The notes under the pieces: generated by a model
What the model was told of the DNA's origin: nothing
Database searches by the model: none
The model's input: the letters and a program-made list of their open reading frames with translations, nothing else
Shown: positions 8,025-16,126 of the stretch, in pieces
How the letters are laid out: each line of letters opens with the position of its first letter
Position numbering within the stretch: the stretch's first letter is position 1
Program-made: the position numbers and the translations under genes
Assembly (NCBI RefSeq): GCF_002250655.1
Contig: NZ_NOZR01000008.1
Coordinates: 124,001-188,000, forward strand
Direction of reading: 5' to 3'
DNA length: 64,000 bases
Source: Mycolicibacterium sphagni
GTDB taxonomy: Bacteria > Actinomycetota > Actinomycetes > Mycobacteriales > Mycobacteriaceae

Positions 8025-9983
8025 CTAGCTCTTGCCGGCCCGGATCGCCTCGAACACCGTGGGATCCACCAGAGTCGACGTGTCGCCGAGCTCTCGTCCC
8101 TCCGCGACGTCTCGTAACAGCCGGCGCATGATCTTGCCGCTACGGGTCTTGGGCAGCTCTGGCACCACATGGATTTCGCGAGGTTTGGCGATCGGGGAGA
8201 TCTCGCGGGCCACCTCGGCGCGCAGCTCATCGACCATCTGCTCGTTCGACATCTCGGCATGGTGCGCCTTGAGGATGACGAAGGCGCAGATCGCCTGCCC
8301 GGTGGTGTCGTCGGAGGCACCTACGACGGCGGCCTCGGCGACACCGGCATGCCCGACGAGCGCGGACTCCACCTCGGCTGTCGAAATCCGGTGTCCCGCG
8401 ATGTTCATCACGTCGTCGATGCGGCCCAGCACCCACACCTCGCCGTCGCTGCCATAGCGTGCGCCGTCGCCGGCGAAATACCAGCCCTGTTCGGCGAAGC
8501 GCGCCCAATAGGTTTCCTTGAACCGCTCGGGGTCACCCCAGATGCCGCGCAGCATCGACGGCCACGGCTTGTCCAGCACGAGGTATCCGGTGAGGTGTTC
8601 ACCGTGATCGGAGCTGGGCTGCAACTCATTTCCGTCGTCATCGACGATTTTGGCCGAGATGCCCGGCAGCGGGCGCATCGCCGATCCCGGCTTGCAGTCC
8701 GTCACGCCGGGCAGCGGCGAGATCATCGCCGCCCCGGTCTCGGTCTGCCACCAGGTGTCCACGATGGGCGTTGCATCGGCGCCGAATACCAACCGGTACC
8801 AGCGCCAGGCCTCAGGGTTGATCGGTTCGCCGACCGACCCAAGCAGCCGCAGGCTGGACAGGTCATGGGCGAATGCAATCTCGCGGCCCCACTTCATGAA
8901 CGTCCGGATCAGCGTCGGAGCGGTGTAATAGATTGTCACACCGTATTTTTCGATGACCTGGAAGTGGCGGTGCTCATCCGGGGAAGCCGGGGTGCCTTCG
9001 TAGACCACCTGGGTCGCGCCGTTGGACAGCGGGCCGTAGACGATGTACGTGTGGCCGGTGACCCAGCCGATATCGGCTGTGCACCAATAGATGTCGGTAT
9101 CCGTTTTGATGTCGAAGACATTGAAGTGGGTGTAGGACGCCTGCGTCAGATAACCACCCGACGTGTGGATGATGCCTTTGGGCTTGCCCGTGGTGCCGGA
9201 GGTGTACAGCAGGAACAGGGGCTGTTCAGCGTCGAACGCCTCGGGGGTGTGCTCGGTGGACGCTGCGTCGACCTTTTCGTGCCACCACAGGTCGCGGCCG
9301 TCGGTCCAATCGACGTCGATACCGGTGCGGCGCACCACCAGGACGTGCTGCACACAATCCTGACCCTTGACCGCCTCGTCGACAGCTTCCTTGAGTGATA
9401 CCGCATTTCCGCGCCGGTACTGACCGTCGGTGGTGATCACCAGCTTGGCTTCGGCGTCTTCGATCCGGGCCCGAAGGGCCGTAGCGGAGAACCCGGCGAA
9501 GACGACGCTGTGCATCACACCCAGGCGTGCGCAGGCCAGCATCGCCACGATGGCCTCGGGAACCATCGGCATGTAGATGGCCACCCGATCGCCGGCGACC
9601 AGACCCAGTTCGGTCAACGCGTTGGCCGCCTTGCAGACCTCGTCCTTGAGTTGGGCGTAGGTGAGCACGCGCGAGTCGCCGACCGGTTCACCTTCCCAGT
9701 GGATTGCGACCCGGTCGCCGTTGCCGGCCTCGACGTGCCGATCCACGCAGTTGTAGGCGACGTTGAGCTTGCCGCCCACGAACCACTTCGCGAACGGAGC
9801 CTGTGACCAGTCGAGTACCTCGGTGAACGGCGTATCCCATGACAGCCGGTGGGCCTGTTCGGCCCAGAACGCCAGCCGGTCTGCCTCGGCCTCGTCGTAG
9901 AGCGCGGCAGTCGCGTTGGCAGCGGCGGCGAAGTCCGCCGACGGTGGGTAGGAGGTCAGAACTTCGGTGTGCGCCTCGGTCAT
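8025..9983 (-). CDS. acs: Acetyl-CoA synthetase
   Basis: The 652-residue enzyme activates acetate to acetyl-CoA through acetyl-AMP. Visible motifs are the AMP-binding P-loop YTSGTTGKPKG, the WWQTETG acetyl-pocket region, YFAGDGA, the hinge/A8 region LGRIDDVMNIAGHRIS and the C-terminal PKTRSGKIMRR. The lysine of that last motif is the residue acetylated by cAMP-dependent Pat in mycobacteria. I start at the ATG at 9983, which gives the length of M. tuberculosis Acs; the frame stays open further upstream (ATG at 10013). A near-perfect Crp palindrome sits at 9987-10002, just before this start. Confidence 0.95.
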   Translation of the reverse strand: MTEAHTEVLTSYPPSADFAAAANATAALYDEAEADRLAFWAEQAHRLSWDTPFTEVLDWSQAPFAKWFVGGKLNVAYNCVDRHVEAGNGDRVAIHWEGEPVGDSRVLTYAQLKDEVCKAANALTELGLVAGDRVAIYMPMVPEAIVAMLACARLGVMHSVVFAGFSATALRARIEDAEAKLVITTDGQYRRGNAVSLKEAVDEAVKGQDCVQHVLVVRRTGIDVDWTDGRDLWWHEKVDAASTEHTPEAFDAEQPLFLLYTSGTTGKPKGIIHTSGGYLTQASYTHFNVFDIKTDTDIYWCTADIGWVTGHTYIVYGPLSNGATQVVYEGTPASPDEHRHFQVIEKYGVTIYYTAPTLIRTFMKWGREIAFAHDLSSLRLLGSVGEPINPEAWRWYRLVFGADATPIVDTWWQTETGAAMISPLPGVTDCKPGSAMRPLPGISAKIVDDDGNELQPSSDHGEHLTGYLVLDKPWPSMLRGIWGDPERFKETYWARFAEQGWYFAGDGARYGSDGEVWVLGRIDDVMNIAGHRISTAEVESALVGHAGVAEAAVVGASDDTTGQAICAFVILKAHHAEMSNEQMVDELRAEVAREISPIAKPREIHVVPELPKTRSGKIMRRLLRDVAEGRELGDTSTLVDPTVFEAIRAGKS

Positions 9984-9986
9984 GTC

Positions 9987-10002
9987 TGTGAGCGTAGTCA
10001 CC
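9987..10002. promoter_or_regulatory. Crp-like binding site at the acs start
   Basis: The sequence TGTGAGCGTAGTCACC fits the mycobacterial Crp consensus TGTGA-N6-TCACA with one mismatch, and its inner GTGA-N6-TCAC is perfect. It lies 4-19 bp upstream of the chosen acs ATG. If that start is right, bound Crp would cover the ribosome-site region or act as a roadblock, or the mRNA is nearly leaderless. Direction of control cannot be told from sequence. Confidence 0.55.
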
Positions 10003-10121
10003 GAAGGTTGCATCGGCGTTGGCGCGTCACATTCGTCGGCGGGCGGTTCCTCTCGCGCGCCGAACAGCACCCGACTACCCGGTTAGTGACGGCCGTGCCG
10101 CCGCGGATAGCGTGACCGAAC

Positions 10122-10868
10122 GTGAGTGATCTTCTGGCTCCGCTGCTGGATCTGAACGGGGTGGCCGCCGCCGCCGAGGCCGCGCGGGATGCATTGGCCA
10201 AGGCGCATCGACATCGCACGAATCTGCGGAACTGGCCCGTCACCGCGGCCGAGTCTGCTATCCGTGGCGCGCGCTCGTCTTCTGCGCTCGATGGGGGTGC
10301 GGTGCAACTGGATGGCTCCGGTGTCGAACCCAACGATCCGGTCCTGGCCGGCGCGCTGCGGGTCGGCCAAGCCCTGGAGGGTGGGACCACCAATCTCGTG
10401 GGGGTGTGGCAGCGGGCTCCGCTGCAAGCCCTGGCGCGGCTGCACGCGCTGGCGGCGGCAGACCTCATCGAGGAGAACCGGCTTGGCCGCCCGCGAGAGA
10501 TTCCGGAGGTGGCCGCGCGGCTGGATCTGGTCACCCGTTTGGTGACCGGGGGAAGCGGTGCGCCGGCGCCGGTCCTGGCCGCCGTCGCTCACGGAGAACT
10601 TCTGACCCTGGCCCCGTTCGGAGCCGGGGACGGCATCGTGGCCCGTGCGGTGTCGCGCCTTGTCACGATGGCCTCCGGGCTCGACCCACATGGGCTCGGG
10701 GTGCCCGAGGTGTTCTGGATGCGCCGTGCCGAGGAGTATCAGTCGCGTGCTCGCGCATTCGCGACCGGCGACCCGCAGTCCGTCGGAGATTGGCTGCTGA
10801 TGTGCTGTCAGGCGTTGGAAGACGGTGCGCGAGAGGCGATGTCGATCGCGGAAGCTGCCGCGAAATAG
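10122..10868 (+). CDS. Fic-like protein with degenerate Fic motif (Rv3662c-like)
   Basis: The 248-residue protein starts at GTG. The segment AAESAIRGARSSSALDGG resembles the Fic N-terminal inhibitory/Fic_N helix. The helix AVAHGELLTLAPFGAGDGIVARAVSRL aligns with the Fic core HPFxDGNGRxxR. The catalytic His is Ala, the GNGR is GDGI, and only PF, G and the late Arg remain. Fic proteins transfer AMP or other phosphate-containing groups; this copy lacks the catalytic residues and is probably a pseudoenzyme. It converges on the Ms1-type RNA gene, with which it may share the strong hairpin at 10882-10919. In M. tuberculosis Rv3662c holds this position (recalled). Confidence 0.65.
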   Translation: MSDLLAPLLDLNGVAAAAEAARDALAKAHRHRTNLRNWPVTAAESAIRGARSSSALDGGAVQLDGSGVEPNDPVLAGALRVGQALEGGTTNLVGVWQRAPLQALARLHALAAADLIEENRLGRPREIPEVAARLDLVTRLVTGGSGAPAPVLAAVAHGELLTLAPFGAGDGIVARAVSRLVTMASGLDPHGLGVPEVFWMRRAEEYQSRARAFATGDPQSVGDWLLMCCQALEDGAREAMSIAEAAAK

Positions 10869-10881
10869 GCCGCGCAGCGAA

Positions 10882-10919
10882 GCGGGCGGCGATCCGAATG
10901 TCTTCGGCTCGCCGCCCGC
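10882..10919 (-). terminator. Hairpin terminator of the Ms1-like RNA, possibly bidirectional
   Basis: An 11-bp perfect stem (10882-10892 with 10909-10919, GCGGGCGGCGA against its complement) encloses a second small CCGAA/TTCGG stem. There is no long U tract. It lies 13 bp after the Fic-like gene stop, so it may end transcription from both sides. Confidence 0.6.
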
Positions 10920-11175
10920 TAGCACGGTCACCTGGTTACCAAGCGTGCCTGGTGGGCTGCGTGGGTTGACCTCGGCGCTTTTGCGTTGCGCTTCGTTGAC
11001 AACCCCACCCAAGGGGTCGTTATGTCCGTCCGCTTTTCGCAATTACGCAGGCCCGCAACACTTCTGCCATTATCGCGGCGTGCTCCGCGTGGGTGCCGGG
11101 AACCGTGCTGGGCCGCTTGGGTTGGGAGATAGTGCCTTCTCTTCCGGCGCTATCTTGGCCTTGCCAGGCGTCCGT
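10882..11175 (-). ncRNA. Ms1/MTS2823-type RNA-polymerase-binding small RNA
   Basis: This stretch of about 294 nt has no convincing protein frame. It sits between the Fic-like gene and the HAD phosphatase gene, exactly where M. tuberculosis carries MTS2823 and M. smegmatis Ms1 (recalled, about 300 nt). Its strand matches the phosphatase, as in M. tuberculosis. A promoter with TTGCTG, 17 bp, TACAAA lies upstream, and the RNA ends in a long GC hairpin. Ms1 binds RNA polymerase core lacking sigma and accumulates in stationary phase. The 5' end is inferred from the -10 box, roughly 7 bp downstream. Identification is by position, size and signals, not by alignment. Confidence 0.75.
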
Positions 11176-11181
11176 GCTTCC

Positions 11182-11210
11182 TTTGTACTCCGTGACCCCC
11201 ATCACAGCAA
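11182..11210 (-). promoter_or_regulatory. Sigma-A-type promoter of the Ms1-like RNA
   Basis: Read on the minus strand, TTGCTG (11210-11205) and TACAAA (11187-11182) are separated by 17 bp, the best spacing for a housekeeping promoter. Both hexamers are close to TTGACA and TATAAT, unlike most mycobacterial promoters, which lack a -35. This fits an abundant RNA. Confidence 0.65.
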
Positions 11211-11235
11211 GGGGAAAACGGCAACGGATTGGTCG

Positions 11236-12093
11236 CTAGAAGGCCAAGCGCCGTAACACCGAGTAGGTCAACGCACCGGCGGCCAGCGCGCTGATTCCCA
11301 GCGCGGCGGTGGTGGCCACCGCCGCCCCAGACGGCGCCGAAATCCGGTCCCGCAACGGCACCGGCCGCGAGAAGGCGAGCACCGGCCAGCCCTGTGCCGC
11401 GGCTTCCTTCCGCAACGCGCGGTCGGGATTGACCACACTCGGGTGCCCGACCGACTGCAGCATCGGCAGGTCGGTGATCGAGTCCGAGTAGGCGTAGCAA
11501 TGTTCGAGCGAGTAGCCCTCCAGCGCAGCGAGTTCTCGGATCGCCGCTGCCTTGGCCTCGCCGTAGCAGTAGAAAGCGACTTCGCCGGTGTACCTGCCGT
11601 CCTCGGCCACCATGCGGGTGCCCATCGCGTGGGTGGCGCCCAGCGCGCGGGCGATCGGGGCGACGATCTCTTCACCTGAAGCCGAGACGATCACGACGTC
11701 GCGACCGCACAGCCGATGGTCGGCGATCAGCTCAGCGGCTTCCGCGAAGACCAGGGGGTCGACGATGTCGTGCAGGGTCTCGGTGACGATGGCCCGCACC
11801 TGCTCGACGTCCCAGCCGGCGCACATCGCGGTGACGTAGGAGCGCATCCGGTCCATCTGGTCATGATCGGCGCCGGACATCAGAAACAGGAACTGGGCGT
11901 AGCTGGACTTGAGTACGGCCCGTCTGTTGAGCAGGCCCTGATCGAAGAAGGGTTTGCTGAAAGCAAGCGTGCTTGACTTGGCAATGACGGTCTTGTCGAG
12001 ATCGAAGAAGGCCGCGGTGCGCGACAGAGCGCCGGGCACCGGCCTTGGCCGAGGTTCGACTAGCTGCTCGTCGGCCGAGGTAGGGACGGTCAC
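11236..12093 (-). CDS. HAD-IB family (SerB-like) phosphatase with C-terminal membrane helix (Rv3661-like)
   Basis: The protein has 285 residues from the GTG at 12093; a longer frame upstream adds residues absent from homologues. HAD motif I is FFDLDKT (nucleophile and acid/base Asp), motif II is the Ser in VIVSASGEE, motif III is the Lys in YGEAKAAAI, and motif IV is AYSDSITDLPML. The fold belongs to the HAD-IB group with phosphoserine phosphatase. The last 35 residues include a hydrophobic helix (AAVATTAALGISALAAGALT), suggesting membrane attachment. In many actinobacteria it lies beside the Tad/Ssd locus. Substrate unknown. Confidence 0.85.
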   Translation of the reverse strand: MTVPTSADEQLVEPRPRPVPGALSRTAAFFDLDKTVIAKSSTLAFSKPFFDQGLLNRRAVLKSSYAQFLFLMSGADHDQMDRMRSYVTAMCAGWDVEQVRAIVTETLHDIVDPLVFAEAAELIADHRLCGRDVVIVSASGEEIVAPIARALGATHAMGTRMVAEDGRYTGEVAFYCYGEAKAAAIRELAALEGYSLEHCYAYSDSITDLPMLQSVGHPSVVNPDRALRKEAAAQGWPVLAFSRPVPLRDRISAPSGAAVATTAALGISALAAGALTYSVLRRLAF

Positions 12094-12214
12094 GCACCCA
12101 GGATAGGGGCGGCGCCACCCCGGGTCCTGGGGCGAGCGCAAAGTGGCAGGCCAAGCCACGTGTCACACCCTGCATTTTCACAGCGAATACATGGTTTTGA
12201 AGTGGTAGCAACAC

Positions 12215-12245
12215 TTGCGCGACTCGGCAACGTCGTGTGTATAGT
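12215..12245 (+). promoter_or_regulatory. Probable promoter of the 6C RNA
   Basis: TATAGT at 12240-12245 is a good -10 box. TTGCGC at 12215-12220 is a possible -35 with 19 bp between them, one or two longer than ideal. Transcription would start near 12251, just before the C-rich hairpins. Confidence 0.45.
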
Positions 12246-12250
12246 GAGTA

Positions 12251-12409
12251 TTACTCGGCTTATGGCCGGGTGTGCATCAGCCCGACCCCCCGGGGCTGAT
12301 ACACGACGACCCTCGCCTCCTCCCCCCCTGGCGGGGGTCGTCCCTTTTCTCCAGTAATAATTCTCGTCGATCCCGGCAAACTTCAGAAACGTTGCCGGGA
12401 TCGTTTTTT
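12251..12409 (+). ncRNA. 6C small RNA (two C6-loop hairpins)
   Basis: Two hairpins with runs of cytosine in their loops are visible. The first pairs 12276-12283 with 12293-12300 and exposes six C (12286-12291). The second pairs 12305-12312 with 12335-12342 and exposes seven C (12322-12328). A canonical rho-independent terminator ends the unit. This is the defining layout of the actinobacterial 6C RNA (B11 in M. tuberculosis), which also lies between the Rv3661 and Rv3660c homologues in the same orientation (recalled). 6C RNAs pair through the C loops with G-rich ribosome sites and affect growth and DNA replication/secretion genes. The 5' end is inferred. Confidence 0.85.
12368..12409 (+). terminator. 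Rho-independent terminator of the 6C RNA
   Basis: A perfect 12-bp stem (12368-12379 with 12392-12403) with a 12-nt loop is followed by six T. This is the strongest classical terminator seen in the window. Confidence 0.9.
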
Positions 12410-12532
12410 GTGTACCCATTTTGCCGCCGGCGCCACTCTTCGGACGCTGCCGTCTGTCCCCAGACCGGCATTCATCCCCAGTTACGCCGATGACCCCTGG
12501 CGCGGTGCGCCGGCGCATCCCACGGTGGGAGG

Positions 12533-13600
12533 GTGACAAACAATCCGGGTGCGGTACTGACACTTGCCGCCGATGCCGACCTACGCGAGCAGGTTGATCG
12601 GGTCGCCGCGGCTGCCGGGCTCAGAGCCGTACCAGGCTGTGCGCCGCCGACCCGCAAGGCTTGGCAGGCCGCGATTGCGATCCTGCTGGACGAAGAATCG
12701 GCCCGGGAGTGCGCGCGAGACGGCCTGCCCCGGCGGGAGGGTGTGATCCTGATCTGCCCGGCCGAACCGGAGAGTTCGACCTGGGCGGCCGCGATGGCCA
12801 TCGGCGCTCGGCACGTTTGTGCAGTTCCAGCCCATGACGGCGAGTTGGTTCGGCATCTCGCCGACGCCGCCGATGCAGCGCTGGAAGGGCCGCGTGCCGG
12901 TCGGGTGATCGCCGTGACGGGCGGTCGCGGTGGCGCAGGGGCCTCGACGTTCGCGACCGCGCTCGCACTGGTCGCGTCGGGGTCACTGCTCATCGACCTC
13001 GATCCATGGGGTGGCGGGATCGACTTACTCGCCGGAACCGAGTCGGCGCCGGGGCTGCGCTGGCCGGATCTGAGTCTGCAGGGAGGCCGGCTGGCGTGGG
13101 CCGCCGTCCGTAACGCGTTGCCGAATCACCAGGGCGTCAGCGTCCTGTCCGGTGCGCGGCACGGCCACCAACTGGATGCCGGCGCCGTTGATGCGGTGAT
13201 CGACGCGGGCCGGCGCGGCGGCGCGCTTGTGATCTGTGATCTACCGCGGCGAATGACGTCGGCAGCTACCGCAACCCTGGACGGCTCCGATCTGGTGGCG
13301 TTGATCGCCACGTGCGACGTCCGCGGCGTCGCGGCCGCTTCGGCGATGGCCCCTGAGCTTCGCGACATCAACCCGAACATCGGACTCGTGATTCGCGGGC
13401 CTGCCCCCGGCGGCCTGCGAGCGGTCGAGGCTGCAAAGGCGGTGGGACTGCCGCTGCTGGCCGCGATGCGACCTGAACCGATGCTGGCCGAACGCCTCGA
13501 GCACGGCGGCTTGCGGCTGCGGCGGCGGTCCCCGCTCGGTGCGGCCGCCCGCGCGGTCCTCACGCTGTTGCCGCCCGCTACCCAAGCGCGGACCGCATGA
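12533..13600 (+). CDS. ssd: Septum site-determining protein Ssd / CpaE-like (Rv3660c-like)
   Basis: The 355-residue protein has a receiver-like N-terminal domain (about 1-115) and a MinD/ParA-type ATPase domain. The deviant Walker A is GGRGGAGASTF: the usual signature lysines are missing (GRGGAGAS instead of KGGxGKT), and LLIDLDPWGGG follows as the Walker A' region. M. tuberculosis Ssd is reported to inhibit septum formation and alter dormancy metabolism. In Tad loci elsewhere CpaE/TadZ positions the pilus machine. It starts at GTG, and its stop overlaps tadA by 4 bp, so it is the first gene of the Tad operon. Confidence 0.88.
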   Translation: MTNNPGAVLTLAADADLREQVDRVAAAAGLRAVPGCAPPTRKAWQAAIAILLDEESARECARDGLPRREGVILICPAEPESSTWAAAMAIGARHVCAVPAHDGELVRHLADAADAALEGPRAGRVIAVTGGRGGAGASTFATALALVASGSLLIDLDPWGGGIDLLAGTESAPGLRWPDLSLQGGRLAWAAVRNALPNHQGVSVLSGARHGHQLDAGAVDAVIDAGRRGGALVICDLPRRMTSAATATLDGSDLVALIATCDVRGVAAASAMAPELRDINPNIGLVIRGPAPGGLRAVEAAKAVGLPLLAAMRPEPMLAERLEHGGLRLRRRSPLGAAARAVLTLLPPATQARTA

Positions 13601-14763
13601 GCGACTCGCTGGTCGAACGGGTCAGGGAACGACTGGCCGCCGAGTCGTCCTCGTTGCGGCCGGCTGCGGTGGCGGCCGCGATTCGGGCCGAGTCCGGCGG
13701 AGTGCTCGGTGACACTGAGGTGCTGACCAATCTGCGGGTGCTGCAGACCGAATTGACCGGGGCGGGATTGCTGGAGCCCTTGCTGCGCGTGCCGGGAACC
13801 ACCGACGTCTTGGTCACGGCCCCGGATGCGGTGTGGGTCGATGACGGCTCCGGACTGCGGCTCAGCTCGGTGCGTTTCGCCGATGAGGCCGCGGTGCGAC
13901 GGCTGGCCCAACGGCTCGCAGTGGCCGCCGGCCGGCGCTTGGACGATGCGCAGCCGTGGGTCGACGGGCAGCTGAGCGGCGTGGGCACCGGTGAGTTCTC
14001 GGTACGTCTGCACGCCGTTCTGCCCCCGGTCGCCGCAGGCGGAACCTGCTTGTCGCTGCGGGTGCTTCGGCCGGCCACCCAGGACCTCGCCACCTTGATC
14101 GCGGCGGGTGCGATCGCGTCGGAGGCCGCCGAGCTGATCGCCGGCATCATCGAGGCGCGGTTGGCATTCCTTGTCTCCGGGGGAACCGGGGCCGGGAAGA
14201 CAACGTTGTTGGCGGCGATGCTCGGCGCGGTCGCCGGCAGCGAGCGGATCGTCTGTGTGGAAGACGCTTCCGAACTCGCACCGCCCCATCCTCACCTGGT
14301 GCGACTGGTGGCCCGGGCAGCCAACGTGGAAGGCGCCGGTGAAGTCACGATGCGCCAACTGGTCCGGCAGGCGTTGCGGATGCGGCCGGACCGGATCGTC
14401 GTGGGCGAGGTGCGGGGTGCCGAGGTCGTCGATCTGCTCGCGGCGCTGAACACCGGCCACGACGGCGGGGCCGGAACGGTGCACGCGAATAGTCCGGCCG
14501 AGGTGCCTGCGCGGCTGGAGGCGCTGGCCGCCTTGGGCGGCCTCGACCGCGCGGCGCTGCACAGTCAGCTGGCCGCGGCGGTCCAGGTCGTGGTCCATGT
14601 GGGCCGAAGCGTCGAGGGTGCCCGGCGACTCGACGAGATCGCGGTGCTGAGCCGCGTGGACACCGGCGGCGTGCACGCCGTCACCGCGTGGCACGCTGAT
14701 CGAGGGCGCCAAGGCGGGCAAGAGCAGTTACGCGCTCTGATCGACGAACGGCGCAGGCCGTGA
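13597..14763 (+). CDS. tadA: TadA/CpaF secretion ATPase (Rv3659c-like)
   Basis: The 388-residue type II/IV secretion ATPase has Walker A GGTGAGKTT (Lys near 201), the Walker B/Asp-box region RPDRIVVGEVRGAEVVD, and a His box in TGHDGGAGTVHANS. In Tad systems this ATPase drives assembly of Flp pili through TadB and TadC. The start codon overlaps the ssd stop (ATGA), and the stop overlaps the tadB start (GTGA at 14760-14763). Confidence 0.92.
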   Translation: MSDSLVERVRERLAAESSSLRPAAVAAAIRAESGGVLGDTEVLTNLRVLQTELTGAGLLEPLLRVPGTTDVLVTAPDAVWVDDGSGLRLSSVRFADEAAVRRLAQRLAVAAGRRLDDAQPWVDGQLSGVGTGEFSVRLHAVLPPVAAGGTCLSLRVLRPATQDLATLIAAGAIASEAAELIAGIIEARLAFLVSGGTGAGKTTLLAAMLGAVAGSERIVCVEDASELAPPHPHLVRLVARAANVEGAGEVTMRQLVRQALRMRPDRIVVGEVRGAEVVDLLAALNTGHDGGAGTVHANSPAEVPARLEALAALGGLDRAALHSQLAAAVQVVVHVGRSVEGARRLDEIAVLSRVDTGGVHAVTAWHADRGRQGGQEQLRALIDERRRP

Positions 14764-15539
14764 ACGGGATACCGTTGGCGGCCGCGTTATTGGCCATCGC
14801 TGCGCTGGCCGCGCCCCCGCCTCCGCGTTGGCGGCTGGGTCTGGTGACACCGCGAAAACGTTTCCCCACAGTGCTATCGGTGGCCGGTGCCGCTGTCGTC
14901 GCGGTGATGTTGCCGCCGACTGTGCTACTCGCCACGGCGGCGCTGGCCGCCACGCTGGTCACCCGACGGCGCCGCCGTCACCGGGACCGAGTTCGCGATC
15001 GCGCCGGCCAGACCCTGGCGGCCGCGCTGGAGACTCTGGTCGGTGAGTTGCGGGTCGGCGCACATCCGGTGCGTGCCTTCGCGATCGCGGCCGGCGAGGC
15101 CGACGGCCTGATCGGCGTCGCCCTGCGCGCGGTCGCCGCCCGGGCGGTCCTAGGTGCCGATGTCGGCGCCGGTCTACGCGCTCTGGCAGCCTCGACGTCT
15201 GTCCCCGCGCAGTGGGAAAGGCTCGCGGTGTGTTGGCAATTGGCGGCCGATCATGGCCTGGCGATGGCGGCGTTGATCCGCGCCGCGCAGCGCGACATCG
15301 TCGAACGACAGCGGTTCGCCGCCCGGGTCCAGGCCAGCCTGGCCGGCGCGCGGGCAACCGCGACGATCCTGGCGGGGTTGCCGCTCCTGGGTGTACTGCT
15401 CGGGGAGTTGATCGGCGCGCGTCCAGTCGCGTTCCTCCTCGGCGGCGGGGCCGGTGGCTGGTTGCTGATCGTGGGCACGGTGCTGGTGTGCGCGGGGCTG
15501 GTCTGGTCCGATCGCATCACCGATGGGCTACTGACATGA
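14760..15539 (+). CDS. tadB: TadB-like type II secretion F-domain membrane protein (Rv3658c-like)
   Basis: The 259-residue protein has two hydrophobic stretches near residues 5-60, a cytoplasmic T2SSF domain (about 85-190, with TLAAALETLVGELRVGAHPVRA), and two C-terminal helices around ILAGLPLLGVLLGEL and GGWLLIVGTVLVCAGLV. It would form the inner-membrane platform of the Tad pilus with TadC. It starts with GTG overlapping the tadA stop; its TGA overlaps the tadC start (ATGA). Confidence 0.85.
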   Translation: MNGIPLAAALLAIAALAAPPPPRWRLGLVTPRKRFPTVLSVAGAAVVAVMLPPTVLLATAALAATLVTRRRRRHRDRVRDRAGQTLAAALETLVGELRVGAHPVRAFAIAAGEADGLIGVALRAVAARAVLGADVGAGLRALAASTSVPAQWERLAVCWQLAADHGLAMAALIRAAQRDIVERQRFAARVQASLAGARATATILAGLPLLGVLLGELIGARPVAFLLGGGAGGWLLIVGTVLVCAGLVWSDRITDGLLT

Positions 15540-16114
15540 GCTGTGCCGCACTGCTATTGGCGGTCGCGCTGCTGTGCGCGCCGGGCCCGGTCGCCATACG
15601 ACGCAGGATCGGATTGGGCTCGGTGCGCGTTGCGCCTGCCAGTTGCCGCGGGGTCCGCGGCGATCCGCTGGCCGCCGCGTCGGCGCTCGACGTGTTCGCG
15701 GTGTGTCTGTCCGCCGGAATGTCGGTGGCCGCCGCTGCGTTGGCGACAGCACCGTCTGCACCCGAGGGGCTCAGTGCGGTATTGCGCCGAGCGGCGGACC
15801 TGTTGGCACTGGGCGCCGACCCGGACAACGCCTGGTCCCCACCGGCCGCATCGGCGGACGACGGCAGTGACGCGCTGGCACGGCTGGCGCGGCGGTCGGC
15901 ATCGTCGGGAAGTGCATTGGCGCAAGGGGTCACCGAACTCGCCGAACAATCACGCCAGGACGCCGGCCACGCCGCCGCTGCGGCCGCCGAACGGGCCTCG
16001 GTGCTGATCGCCGGGCCGCTGGGGCTGTGCTTCCTGCCTGCATTCATCTGCCTGGGCATCGTGCCCGTGGTGGCCGGGTTGGCCGGCGATGTGTTCTCGT
16101 CAGTAATACTGTGA
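15536..16114 (+). CDS. tadC: TadC-like type II secretion F-domain protein (Rv3657c-like)
   Basis: The 192-residue protein starts at the ATG at 15536, which overlaps the tadB stop. A hydrophobic N-terminus (ALLLAVALLCAPGPVAI) is followed by the F-domain helix DVFAVCLSAGMSVAAAALATA and a C-terminal helix pair ending LCFLPAFICLGIVPVVAGL. It is the second platform protein of the Tad machine. Its stop lies 12 bp before the pilin-like gene, with an AAGGGGAG ribosome site in between. Confidence 0.85.
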   Translation: MSCAALLLAVALLCAPGPVAIRRRIGLGSVRVAPASCRGVRGDPLAAASALDVFAVCLSAGMSVAAAALATAPSAPEGLSAVLRRAADLLALGADPDNAWSPPAASADDGSDALARLARRSASSGSALAQGVTELAEQSRQDAGHAAAAAAERASVLIAGPLGLCFLPAFICLGIVPVVAGLAGDVFSSVIL

Positions 16115-16126
16115 AGGGGAGTAAAA

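Noticed and set aside
12276..12342. C-rich hairpins as a CRISPR-like or repeat array
   Set aside because: Only two non-identical hairpins are present. They fit the 6C RNA, and there are no spacers or cas genes.
13126..14721. Long open frame of 531 codons on the minus strand opposite ssd and tadA
   Set aside because: It is antisense to two well-supported genes, has arginine/glycine/histidine-rich composition without motifs, and arises from high-GC codon bias.
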